A stretch of 33,718 bases of DNA from Pseudomonadota bacterium (lineage in GTDB: Bacteria; Bdellovibrionota_B; Oligoflexia; Oligoflexales; CAIYRB01), in assembly GCA_026390435.1 (NCBI GenBank), contig JAPLFY010000014.1, forward strand, positions 1 to 33,718, written 5' to 3'. This document shows, one piece after another, positions 18,971 to 27,032 of this stretch. The notes below the pieces were generated by a model that did no database searches, had not been told where the DNA came from, and saw nothing but the letters and a program-made list of their open reading frames with translations. Every line of letters starts with the position of its first letter. The first letter of the stretch is position 1. The translations under genes and the position numbers were made by a program.

Positions 18971-20164
18971 TTAATCAGTAATCTCAGCAACAACACCGGC
19001 ACCTACGGTCCGGCCACCTTCGCGGATAGCAAAGCGGAGCTCTTTATCCATTGCGATCGGCGTCAGAAGTTCGACTTCGATGTTGATGTTATCACCAGGC
19101 ATCACCATTTCAACACTCTCAGGAAGAGTAATGGTGCCAGTCACGTCCGTTGTGCGGAAATAGAACTGAGGGCGATAGTTCTTGAAGAAAGGGGTATGAC
19201 GACCACCTTCTTCCTTGGTCAAGATATACACAGAAGCTTTGAACTTTTTGTGAGGCTTAATCGTACCTGGCTTAGCCAGTACTTGTCCGCGCTCAACTTC
19301 TTCACGCTTCGTACCACGAAGAAGTACGCCGACGTTGTCTCCGGCTTGACCTTGGTCAAGAATCTTACGGAACATCTCAACACCGGTACACACAGTCTTG
19401 GTGGTGTCTCTGATACCGACGATTTCGAGTTCTTCGTTGACCCGGCAGATACCGCGCTCAATACGGCCAGTAACTACCGTCCCGCGGCCAGAGATCGAAA
19501 ACACGTCTTCGATAGGCATCAGGAATGGAAGATCTACCGGACGCTCTGGGATCGGAATCCACTCGTCACAAGCCTCGATCAATTCAACGACTTTTTTAGC
19601 CCAGTCATCATCGGCCGCGCTGGATTCCAAAGCCTTCAGTGCAGAACCCTGGATGATTGGAGTGTCGTCACCTGGGAACTTATATTGGTTAAGAAGCTCG
19701 CGCACTTCCATCTCAACCAATTCAAGCAACTCAGGGTCATCAACCATGTCAACTTTGTTCATGAAGACAACAATTTTCGGCACACCGACCTGACGCGCGA
19801 GCAAGATGTGCTCACGTGTTTGAGGCATAGGGCCGTCAGCTGCGCTCACCACTAGGATGGCGCCGTCCATCTGAGCGGCACCCGTGATCATGTTCTTCAC
19901 GTAGTCAGCGTGACCTGGGCAGTCAACATGAGCGTAGTGACGCTTAGCTGACTCGTACTCGACGTGAGCCGTCGAGATCGTGATACCGCGGGCTTTTTCT
20001 TCAGGCGCTTTGTCGATTTGATCGTACGCCATGAAGGAGCCGCCATGCTTAAGAGCCATGACTTTGGTGATTGCCGCAGTTAACGTAGTCTTACCATGGT
20101 CAACGTGACCAATCGTGCCGATGTTAACATGGGGTTTTTTCCGCTCGAACTTTTCCTTAGCCAT
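18971..20164 (-). CDS. tuf: Elongation factor Tu
   Basis: EF-Tu, 397 residues, delivers aminoacyl-tRNA to the ribosome as a GTP complex. [16 protein letters not shown] (P-loop near 20), [32 protein letters not shown] and the domain II/III blocks [12 protein letters not shown] and [16 protein letters not shown] are intact. A strong GGGAGGA precedes the ATG. The gene is the last member of the tRNA-Thr-Tyr-Gly-Thr-tuf unit and ends at a strong terminator. It is the only tuf copy in the window, and it lies apart from fusA. Confidence 0.98.
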   Translation of the reverse strand: MAKEKFERKKPHVNIGTIGHVDHGKTTLTAAITKVMALKHGGSFMAYDQIDKAPEEKARGITISTAHVEYESAKRHYAHVDCPGHADYVKNMITGAAQMDGAILVVSAADGPMPQTREHILLARQVGVPKIVVFMNKVDMVDDPELLELVEMEVRELLNQYKFPGDDTPIIQGSALKALESSAADDDWAKKVVELIEACDEWIPIPERPVDLPFLMPIEDVFSISGRGTVVTGRIERGICRVNEELEIVGIRDTTKTVCTGVEMFRKILDQGQAGDNVGVLLRGTKREEVERGQVLAKPGTIKPHKKFKASVYILTKEEGGRHTPFFKNYRPQFYFRTTDVTGTITLPESVEMVMPGDNINIEVELLTPIAMDKELRFAIREGGRTVGAGVVAEITD

Positions 20165-20220
20165 CTATTCCTCCCGCTATGGCTGACGCGCCTCGAAACT
20201 GAAATCTTCTAAATTCAAAT

Positions 20221-20240
20221 GATCCGTATTTCAACGGATC
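20221..20240. repeat. Perfect hairpin between tRNA-Thr(GGT) and tuf
   Basis: GATCCGT-ATTTCA-ACGGATC is a perfect 7-bp stem with a 6-base loop, placed 13 bases after the tRNA 3' end and about 57 bases before the tuf start. No U-run follows. A processing or mRNA 5'-end structure created when the tRNA is cut out is plausible. Confidence 0.5.
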
Positions 20241-20253
20241 GCTTCTTCGTCGA

Positions 20254-20328
20254 TGGAGCCCAGGATGGGAATTGAACCCACGACCCCGTCCTTACCAAGG
20301 ACGTGCTCTACCACTGAGCCACCTGGGC
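20254..20328 (-). tRNA. tRNA-Thr (anticodon GGT)
   Basis: A 75-base cloverleaf with encoded CCA. The acceptor is GCCCAGG/CCTGGGC, the anticodon stem CGTCC/GGACG holds loop TTGGTAA, and the T-loop is TTCAATT. Fourth tRNA in the cluster ahead of tuf. Confidence 0.96.
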
Positions 20329-20362
20329 AGTATCAAACCTAGTAAAAAACAACACCCAGAAA

Positions 20363-20439
20363 TGGAGCGGGAAACGGGATTCGAACCCGCGACCCTTAGC
20401 TTGGAAGGCTAATGCTCTAGCCAGCTGAGCTATTCCCGC
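20363..20439 (-). tRNA. tRNA-Gly (anticodon TCC)
   Basis: A 77-base cloverleaf with encoded CCA. The acceptor is GCGGGAA/TTCCCGC, the anticodon stem TTAGC/GCTAA holds loop CTTCCAA, and the T-loop is TTCGAAT. The 118 bases between it and tRNA-Tyr hold a perfect CGAATA-CTAGCC-TATTCG palindrome (20450-20467) and nothing else recognisable. Confidence 0.95.
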
Positions 20440-20557
20440 CCTGTACCGCCGAATACTAGCCTATTCGCTAGAATTTGAAATGAGAATTTGTAGGCAACGA
20501 AGTTTTTCCGTTGTTTTTCAACTTCTCCACCTCCTACCTCGACGACAAGACAGAAGA

Positions 20558-20643
20558 TGGTGGAGGGTGAAGGATTCGAACCTTCGAAGACGTAAGTCAA
20601 CGGGTTTACAGCCCGCCCCCATTGGCCGCTCGGGCAACCCTCC
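20558..20643 (-). tRNA. tRNA-Tyr (anticodon GTA)
   Basis: An 86-base class II tRNA with a long variable arm and encoded CCA. The acceptor is GGAGGGT/ACCCTCC, the anticodon stem GCGGG/CCCGT holds loop CTGTAAA, and the T-loop is TTCGAAT. Confidence 0.95.
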
Positions 20644-20679
20644 ACATTCGCACACTAACGCAACACATCAACTACGGTC

Positions 20680-20755
20680 TGGAGCTGGCAATGGGACTTG
20701 AACCCGCAACCTGCTGATTACAAATCAGCTGCTCTACCAATTGAGCTATGCCAGC
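20680..20755 (-). tRNA. tRNA-Thr (anticodon TGT)
   Basis: A 76-base cloverleaf with encoded CCA. The acceptor is GCTGGCA/TGCCAGC, the anticodon stem GCTGA/TCAGC holds loop TTTGTAA, and the T-loop is TTCAAGT. First gene of the Thr-Tyr-Gly-Thr-tuf unit. Confidence 0.96.
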
Positions 20756-20880
20756 AAGCTGATAACTTTACCGCCATAACCAAACCGATGCTATCAAACC
20801 CCTCTCGTCGCCAACCAAATCCATTGCGGAAAAATTCCCTAATAGATTCAGGATGTTCCAAGGTGAGCCGATACAATTGG

Positions 20881-20907
20881 ATACTATAATAGGATCATCG
20901 ATGTCAA
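20881..20907 (-). promoter_or_regulatory. Candidate promoter of the tRNA-tuf unit
   Basis: On the minus strand a consensus -35, TTGACA (20902-20907), overlaps the rlmB stop codon. The AT-rich TATTATAGTAT follows; the best -10 is TAGTAT at 20881-20886, with a 15-base spacer, shorter than ideal. About 125 bases then lead to the first tRNA. The spacing makes the exact -10 uncertain. Confidence 0.45.
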
Positions 20908-21713
20908 GGCGTTGCCGCAGTGACTCGGGTAAATTCACATAAAAAGATCCCGGCCGCAACAGAGACATTTAAAGAGTCGAGTCCCCGTCCTTCCCCAGGG
21001 ATTGCCGCTAGGCGGTCACAGTGCTCCGACACTTGTCGCGAAAGGCCCGAATCCTCCGACCCTAACACCAACACCGTTTTGTCATAAACATTCGCGAGTT
21101 TGGAATAGGGCTCGCCGTCCATTGCTGCCCCAACGATCCAATAGCCACGGTCTTTTAATTCGGACAAGGCTCGACTGAGATTCACCACCACGACAAGGTC
21201 ACTTAATGCAAATCCACCTTGAGCTGTATTGACGCCCGCCTGCGTCAACAACACCTGACGACGCTCGGGCACTAAGACTTCGCGGACACCAAAAAATGCT
21301 GCACTGCGAACTATTGCCCCTAAATTTCTCGGATCCGTAATGTGGTCTAAGGCGATAATCACGTCTCGCTTGCGTTCTCCCACTCGAGATAGCAGCACAT
21401 CAAATGGGCATGCCTTAAGTTCCACGCTAGCAGACACCGGTGCCGCGTATTCGCCCGGTTCGGCCTCTCGCTCTCGCAAAGGGACTTTCAAATTATGAGC
21501 TTCAGCTAATCGCTCTACCGCTTGTTTGTGTTGGGGCGCGTAGTAAATTTCTTTTATTCTGTCAGGAGTGAATCGCGCATATTCGGCTACTGCGGCAATG
21601 CCATCAACCATGAAAACACGCTCAGCAAATGGGCTGACTCGCTCTGTTCTTTCGACTCGCTCATTCCGCCCACCACGGGATGGCTTAGCACCATTTTTTT
21701 TATTGGGTTTCAT
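20904..21713 (-). CDS. rlmB: 23S rRNA 2'-O-ribose methyltransferase, RlmB type (SpoU family)
   Basis: The protein, 269 residues, belongs to the SPOUT/TrmH family, group 3. RlmB members methylate the 2'-OH of G2251 in the P-loop of 23S rRNA, using SAM. A Lys/Arg-rich tail (1-30) precedes the substrate-binding domain beginning FAERVFMVDGIAAV. The catalytic domain has motif 1 DHITDPRNLGAIVRSAAFFG, motif 2 VLGSEDSGLS and motif 3 IPGEGRGLDSLNVSVAAGI, forming the trefoil-knot SAM site. Its ATG overlaps the stop of the upstream gene by four bases (ATGA), so the two are translationally coupled. Its stop overlaps the -35 of the tRNA-tuf promoter. A related substrate within the TrmH group cannot be excluded. 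Confidence 0.88.
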   Translation of the reverse strand: MKPNKKNGAKPSRGGRNERVERTERVSPFAERVFMVDGIAAVAEYARFTPDRIKEIYYAPQHKQAVERLAEAHNLKVPLREREAEPGEYAAPVSASVELKACPFDVLLSRVGERKRDVIIALDHITDPRNLGAIVRSAAFFGVREVLVPERRQVLLTQAGVNTAQGGFALSDLVVVVNLSRALSELKDRGYWIVGAAMDGEPYSKLANVYDKTVLVLGSEDSGLSRQVSEHCDRLAAIPGEGRGLDSLNVSVAAGIFLCEFTRVTAATP

Positions 21714-22948
21714 AAACTCACCGATCGGTATTGCTGGCGGATGCTCTGTGCAACTTTGTAGTCTAAGTTATCGCCAGCCATTTGAAGTATAAATTGGATC
21801 ATGCTGTCAACGCACACCACTAAGTGGCGCATCCGCTTTGCGCTATCTTGACTTTGATTGATTAGTCCAACTACACAATCACGACCAAAAGCCGCATTTT
21901 CATCCAGAAAAAATGCCGGTAGCCCATCTAAACTTAAATTTGCTGCAAAGGCTCTTGCATCTTGCATCGGAAACTCTACCCCAGCTTCAACAAACGCCCG
22001 CCTCACTGACTGCAACACATAACCGTGCGCATCCAATTTGGTTTTGAGTGGCGCCAGTTTTGAGGAGACCTTTAGTCCATGCTCAACCTCCGGAATAATT
22101 TTGCAAATGCCCGAATTAACCATATTCAGCAATGCACCGATCGTATAGGCGTCTATTAGCTTAGAACTGTTTAATAGAGCCTGTACGCTAGGCTCCTGAT
22201 TTAACATCGCAACGAGGTCCCCAAAAAATGTACCCGACTGATAAGCCCCTGCAGCCTGCTCGGGTGGAATTAGGAATTTGACTTGACTCTCGGCATTCAG
22301 TCGCCCGAGAAAAGCCCGGAATGCACAGCCATAACTATAAAATTCTTCCAATAAGTCCAGAGTAGACTCGGTAAATACAATTTCGGTTGGTGCAGAAGGA
22401 GCACCAGGCATGATTTCACAGAATACTTGTTCTGCCATAAATACAGACCTAAGAATCTGCTTAACCTGAAGTTTTAAAGCCTGCCACAGCTGGACATTGG
22501 TCAATACTTTGTTCCCGACTAAGACCTGACCAAATTTGCGAACCTTTGTTACTTCTGCCGCTGATCGCGTAAGATCGTCCAAACTGATGTGTGACTCTCG
22601 AAAAAGCACTTCACCAAGACGATCGTCAATAACATTGGATCCCGCAAAAACAACGGCCCCCTGAGACACGAAAATGCGCTTTACTCCGTAACCGGTATCT
22701 ACAGCAAGAACACCCGTAAATCCCGCAACGACAAGTCCGTGAAACAGATCTCTAAAAACATTTATCGGACAACTCGCTGCTGCACGGTGGCCTTTACCGG
22801 ACAGCGCTGGCATATCATCGGCTCGCAGCAAAACTCGACCTGCATCTAGGATCTCAGCACGCCACTTTGTATCTTCGGTTGGAGTGGGAGCCCCAATTAC
22901 GACCAGCTTATCATCCTGTTGAATTACGGTAGGGCTTGCAGAGTTCAT
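21710..22948 (-). CDS. PATAN/DUF4388-domain protein
   Basis: The protein, about 412 residues, carries a PATAN (DUF4388) domain at roughly 55-170: the pattern LFHGLVVAGFTGVLAVD, KRIFVSQGAVVFAGSN and DDRLGEVLFRESHISL is characteristic, followed by FGQVLVGNKVLTNVQLWQA. The remaining 240 residues are mostly helical and unassigned. No signal peptide or membrane segment is seen, so it is cytoplasmic. PATAN proteins are usually linked to two-component signalling, and this one follows an NtrY-like kinase by 33 bases, as if taking the place of the response regulator. The ATG at 22948 is chosen because AAGGA lies six bases upstream; earlier ATG and TTG codons are in frame. It overlaps rlmB by four bases. 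Biochemical role unknown. Confidence 0.75.
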   Translation of the reverse strand: MNSASPTVIQQDDKLVVIGAPTPTEDTKWRAEILDAGRVLLRADDMPALSGKGHRAAASCPINVFRDLFHGLVVAGFTGVLAVDTGYGVKRIFVSQGAVVFAGSNVIDDRLGEVLFRESHISLDDLTRSAAEVTKVRKFGQVLVGNKVLTNVQLWQALKLQVKQILRSVFMAEQVFCEIMPGAPSAPTEIVFTESTLDLLEEFYSYGCAFRAFLGRLNAESQVKFLIPPEQAAGAYQSGTFFGDLVAMLNQEPSVQALLNSSKLIDAYTIGALLNMVNSGICKIIPEVEHGLKVSSKLAPLKTKLDAHGYVLQSVRRAFVEAGVEFPMQDARAFAANLSLDGLPAFFLDENAAFGRDCVVGLINQSQDSAKRMRHLVVCVDSMIQFILQMAGDNLDYKVAQSIRQQYRSVSL

Positions 22949-22981
22949 ATTCCATCCTTCCATCAAATCTAGATCACAACT

Positions 22982-25237
22982 TCAGCTAATCTTGCCGCCA
23001 GTCGGTAGCTCAATCACCATCCTCGTCCCCCGCGGTTCGTTGCTCAATACTCTTAAATATCCGCCATGGTCAGTAATTATCTGAGCAACAATCGCTAAGC
23101 CCAGCCCAGTGCCGCCGTCCTTAGTCGAAAAATAGGGCTCGATGACTCGATCGCGCAGATGCTGAGGAATTCCAACCCCATTATCTATGACCTCAATCCG
23201 AACAGTGCTTAATCCAGGGAGCAGCATTGATTTAAATGCCACATACCCCTGTGCGTCACCATCAATCAGTGCTGCGATTGCATTGTCAGTTAAATTGACA
23301 AATACACGGTTCATTTGGTCACGATCCAAGGGGAATTCAGGAACGTTACCAAGATTAGACGTGTCGATTCGAACATGGGGATAACTCATACGGTATAAAC
23401 TGGCGACATCTCCAATCACTTGATTAATATTTGCCATTTGCGGCTTTACTTGAGGTAATCGTGCGAACTTTGAAAACTCATTGACTAAGTCCCGTAAAGA
23501 ATCGACTTGCTTTAGGATAGTCTGCAAGCATGACTCAAATACTTCCAGATCTTCGCCGGTAAATTTCCCGGGAAAGCGCCGCAATAATCGCTGAGCACTC
23601 AGTTTGATCGGAGTTACCGGGTTTTTAATTTCATGCGCGATGCGCCTAGCTACTTCCCGCCATGCCGCGATACGCTGGAGCTTTACCTGCTCAGTAGCAT
23701 CATCGAATACAAGTATCGTACCAAGATCCTCACCGCTCTCATCGGCAATCCGCGCACCGTCGACCAATAAAATCTGCGGTCGGTCAGAAATCATTACCTC
23801 TAACTGCGCACTGTAAAGGTCGTGATTAGCTAATCCATCAACAAGCGGCTGCCAGATTGCCGAATAAAGGTCAGGACCGAAGCCGTCGCGTGCCGGTCGA
23901 CCAATCAGCTTCGAGGCATTCAACTTGAGAATTTGTTCCGCAGCATTATTTACTGTAGTGATCTGGCCCTTTCTATCAAAGGCAATAACTCCAGTTGTAA
24001 TACTCTTAAGGATCACCTCCATGTATTTACGGCGTCGATCAAGCTCCTCGTTACTATGCAACAATTGCACGCGAGCTTGCTCCGCCTGCGAGCGATGCCG
24101 CTGCAGGTCCTGAGTCATCTGGTTGAAGGAACGCACCAGTTGACCGGTTTCATCCTCAGTCCTGGCGGTTAATGCCACCCCGTAATTTCCCAAGGCAACC
24201 TCGCGTGTACCCTCCGCAAGCGCCCGAATTGGATCAGTAATCCCACGTGCCACGTAAAAACCGAGCCATACGGCTGAAAACACCACCAACAGGGTCATGA
24301 CGATCAAAAGGATCAGGTAACTCAGCTTGATTAGTTGAGCACCGGGCCTCAGATTAGCGAAGCTCCTTTGGATCGTCTCAATACTTTTCAACATCTGAGT
24401 TTCAAAGCGAGTCTCGGTAACAACAACACCAATAAGCTGGCTTTTAGCGGCCTGAAAAAGCGGCGCTGCTCCCTTTACCACATCCTGCTGTGCTTCTCCG
24501 ACAACTGCACTTGCCGACTGCATGCTGGGTTCTCGGCTAAACCGATCTAAAACCTCACTTACAAACGGATCGACTTCAATCTTGCCACTATCGCCCACAG
24601 GACGACTGGCCCAAACCAAGCGTCCGCCGCGATCGTAAACTTTGACATTGTCTAAACCATACTGGGCCTCAAAGCCGTCCAATAGATGGCTAGGCACATG
24701 TAACCAATTCATCACAGGTAGTTTTTGGTCCAAAAGTGTCGGCTTTAGCCTTTGGACTGCGACACGCGCCAAACTTTCAAGGCGCCTTTGATCTTGGCGA
24801 TAGACGCGCTCACTCACCTGACGCGTCTCTTGCATTGTGGCCCGAACTTTATCAGAAAACCATTCATCGAAACTGTTAACAATGAATCGTGCAGAAACAT
24901 AAAAGAAGAGTATGGTCGGCGCTAACGCAAAAAATACAAGAGTAGCGACTAATTTAGTCCGTAAATTTGAGCCAAATACGCCGCGACGGCGCTCGACCAC
25001 CAGTTTAGCCACATTACGGAAAAGCAGGAAGCTAAGAACAAGAATGAGAATGACATTTAAATTAATCAGACCGAAGTAAATAACGGTCGTGACGAAGTCC
25101 TGGTTCTTTGCAAAAGTCTCACTAAGGCCAAAAAGCCGAGTTTCCAGACGTGACAACAGTATAAGCACCACCGTTGTTAGTACTATGGCTGCGAACTCAA
25201 CGATTCGCCGGCGTTCGGCGGCCGCCTTCGGCGCCAT
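22982..25237 (-). CDS. NtrY-like membrane sensor histidine kinase
   Basis: The protein, 751 residues, has the NtrY architecture: membrane segments near 11-30, 50-73 and 95-117, a periplasmic region (118-305), a fourth segment (306-328), HAMP (330-382), PAS (400-515), HisKA with H-box RRIAHEIKNPVTPIKLSAQR (His535), and HATPase with NLTDNAI (Asn652), DNGVGI and GTGLGLAIV. All catalytic residues are present. NtrY proteins sense nitrogen or redox state and normally phosphorylate NtrX; no NtrX or other response regulator is adjacent here. It starts eight bases after the upstream exported protein (GGAGTG before the ATG) and is followed by the PATAN protein. The signal sensed is unknown and the nitrogen link is family knowledge only. 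Confidence 0.85.
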   Translation of the reverse strand: MAPKAAAERRRIVEFAAIVLTTVVLILLSRLETRLFGLSETFAKNQDFVTTVIYFGLINLNVILILVLSFLLFRNVAKLVVERRRGVFGSNLRTKLVATLVFFALAPTILFFYVSARFIVNSFDEWFSDKVRATMQETRQVSERVYRQDQRRLESLARVAVQRLKPTLLDQKLPVMNWLHVPSHLLDGFEAQYGLDNVKVYDRGGRLVWASRPVGDSGKIEVDPFVSEVLDRFSREPSMQSASAVVGEAQQDVVKGAAPLFQAAKSQLIGVVVTETRFETQMLKSIETIQRSFANLRPGAQLIKLSYLILLIVMTLLVVFSAVWLGFYVARGITDPIRALAEGTREVALGNYGVALTARTEDETGQLVRSFNQMTQDLQRHRSQAEQARVQLLHSNEELDRRRKYMEVILKSITTGVIAFDRKGQITTVNNAAEQILKLNASKLIGRPARDGFGPDLYSAIWQPLVDGLANHDLYSAQLEVMISDRPQILLVDGARIADESGEDLGTILVFDDATEQVKLQRIAAWREVARRIAHEIKNPVTPIKLSAQRLLRRFPGKFTGEDLEVFESCLQTILKQVDSLRDLVNEFSKFARLPQVKPQMANINQVIGDVASLYRMSYPHVRIDTSNLGNVPEFPLDRDQMNRVFVNLTDNAIAALIDGDAQGYVAFKSMLLPGLSTVRIEVIDNGVGIPQHLRDRVIEPYFSTKDGGTGLGLAIVAQIITDHGGYLRVLSNEPRGTRMVIELPTGGKIS

Positions 25238-25245
25238 TTACTGTA

Positions 25246-25935
25246 TCACTCCATAACTTTGAGCGGAATCGCGGCGAAAGCGCGCTTATCGCGCTCGATC
25301 CGGATTTCGTAATGCCCTGGTTTAGACATCGGCACTATATGAAACTGGACATCCTTATCATCACTCAAATTAGTTACAACGCGATTAAGCTTAAACTGAT
25401 CCGATGCTTTCACTATCAATTCTTGGCCATCTCGCAGTACCTGAATCTTACCGTTAACCTTGACCTCGGCGTAACGAAAGGCAGGATCCACCAAGCGCAA
25501 GAAAGCAGCGCCGTGCAAACTATCCCTGGTCATTGCCAGAATGGACCAGACCTCACCCTTGCGCCCCTCCGAATACCATTGACTCAATTGATTAGTCCGA
25601 AATTCAAAGCCACGATCCTCACCCAGAAGCTTGCCAGGGCTCTTAAAGCCAATGACATCAACCTGGCCAACTGGAATCGCCTGAGTCACCAACTTTGCCT
25701 CTACCACTTCGAGCAAGTCACCACGCATTACAGTTAGTTCGGCACCTTCCCTTAGGAAAATTGGCTGCCGGTTGACCTTGATAACAAAATAATCGAGGCG
25801 CTGCCCGCCGGAAGGCACGGTCTTAGCTTGGGTCTGCAGCTGCGGCCGCACCCAAGCCGGCATCAATGTGAGGGTCGCACCCAAAAAGGCCTTAATCGCC
25901 AATTTAGGCAATATTCTCTTTAATAGTTTGCTCAT
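25246..25935 (-). CDS. Unidentified exported protein upstream of the NtrY-like kinase
   Basis: The protein has about 229 residues. It starts with a basic, hydrophobic N-terminus (MSKLLKRILPKLAIKAFLGA) that reads as a signal peptide or anchor; the mature part looks like mixed beta structure with two similar halves (REGAELTVMRGDLLEV and RDGQELIVKASDQFKL). I do not recognise a family. The repeat of 'G-E-L-V-x-x-D' blocks suggests two related beta-sandwich modules. The ATG at 25935 is preferred; an ATG four codons upstream is possible. With eight bases to the kinase and the same direction, a periplasmic partner feeding a signal to the kinase is the simplest inference. Confidence 0.65.
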   Translation of the reverse strand: MSKLLKRILPKLAIKAFLGATLTLMPAWVRPQLQTQAKTVPSGGQRLDYFVIKVNRQPIFLREGAELTVMRGDLLEVVEAKLVTQAIPVGQVDVIGFKSPGKLLGEDRGFEFRTNQLSQWYSEGRKGEVWSILAMTRDSLHGAAFLRLVDPAFRYAEVKVNGKIQVLRDGQELIVKASDQFKLNRVVTNLSDDKDVQFHIVPMSKPGHYEIRIERDKRAFAAIPLKVME

Positions 25936-26090
25936 ATAGATCCCCATGCCCCCAAGTCTACCATGTCCGTCATCCGACAGCACAATTGGCTTATTTGCCT
26001 CGCTGAGTTATTCAGGTTACTTTGTGCTAGCTGATCATTACGCGGCTATGCAATGTAAGCTTGAAGAGATTCTAAAGGAAAGTTAAAGGC

Positions 26091-27032
26091 ATGATACTAG
26101 ACCAGACCACGGTCGATAGATTTGCCGAAAATCTCAGATCTCGCGGTAAGCAGCCAGCGACTGTCGAATCTTACTGTCGCGACGCCCAGGGGTTCCTGGG
26201 GTATCTTCAGCGCTGCCGCCTAAGCCCAACTCAGATCGAACCAGTCACTTTAATAGCATACCAAGAATACCTTCGCGGAGATTTAACGGAACGGGATAAT
26301 TCCATTCGACGCACGGTTATTGGCATTCGGCAGTTTTTTCGATTTTTGCACGAATCGAAATTATTACATGGCTCACCCTTTGACAGTGTGCCCATCCCTC
26401 AGCGGGATGACCGAATTCCTAAGAGTCTTTTACCTGAAGCGATAGACCGCATACTGACTCAAGCACAACGCGGGGCACCCCCTTGTAAAGGTGCCCGGGA
26501 CGCAGCCCTAGTTGCTCTGCTTGCATTCGAAGGAATCAAGGCGAATGAGCTGATTGCTCTTCGTTGGCGAGATTTGCTCTCGGAGACCGATACAAGCAGC
26601 CTGCACGTTGGAGGCTCAAGGGCTAGATCCATCCGCCTTGGGACAAAATCTCATGAGCTACTGCTTAATTATCGGAAGCATTATCAGTTAATTGACCATC
26701 CAGTTATCAAAAACAGCCCCGATAAGTACATGTTTTTGGCGTTCAAGGGTAGGGATGCCAGTTTTCCATTGCCCAGTATCACACGCCACGGTCTAAAATT
26801 CGTTTTATACGAACTTGGCGAGAAGGTGGGCATCGACAGCCTCAATACTGAGCAGCTTCGCCATTTTGCAGTGACTCATTTGTTAGCAGAAGGCAAAGCT
26901 CCTGACGAAATCATGACTCACCTCGGTCTACGGCGACTTGGCAATATAGCAAAACACTTGGCGGCTGAGCCGTTGGCGTCACTGGCGAGTGATGCTGATA
27001 ATTCCGACACATCGGATCCTGGTCAAATTTGA
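26091..27032 (+). CDS. Tyrosine-recombinase-fold protein lacking most catalytic residues
   Basis: The protein, 313 residues, is colinear with XerC/XerD recombinases: an N-terminal SAM-like core-binding domain (about 5-95) and a C-terminal catalytic-type domain (105-295). Aligning by eye, the first catalytic Arg (family GLRVSEL) is Lys150 in EGIKANEL; the His of HxLRH is Glu254 in TEQLRH; the LGH histidine is Leu280 in HLGLRR; the nucleophilic Tyr, nine residues later, is His289 in IAKH. Only Arg257 and the next His258 are retained. The fold looks intact and the frame is open, so this is a diverged DNA-binding or structural protein rather than a decayed gene. It diverges from the kinase operon and its stop overlaps the tadA start. 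AAGGA lies 11 bases upstream of the ATG. Function unknown. Confidence 0.8.
   Translation: MILDQTTVDRFAENLRSRGKQPATVESYCRDAQGFLGYLQRCRLSPTQIEPVTLIAYQEYLRGDLTERDNSIRRTVIGIRQFFRFLHESKLLHGSPFDSVPIPQRDDRIPKSLLPEAIDRILTQAQRGAPPCKGARDAALVALLAFEGIKANELIALRWRDLLSETDTSSLHVGGSRARSIRLGTKSHELLLNYRKHYQLIDHPVIKNSPDKYMFLAFKGRDASFPLPSITRHGLKFVLYELGEKVGIDSLNTEQLRHFAVTHLLAEGKAPDEIMTHLGLRRLGNIAKHLAAEPLASLASDADNSDTSDPGQI

Noticed and set aside
20756-20903. Additional tRNA gene between rlmB and tRNA-Thr
   Set aside because: No cloverleaf can be folded; the stretch looks like a promoter and leader.
25174-25737. 187-codon plus-strand frame
   Set aside because: It is antisense to the exported protein and the kinase start; the minus-strand genes are better supported by spacing and domains.
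26091-27032. Active integrase marking a mobile element
   Set aside because: The nucleophile and most catalytic residues are absent, no att-like repeats or cargo genes are seen, and neighbours are core genes.
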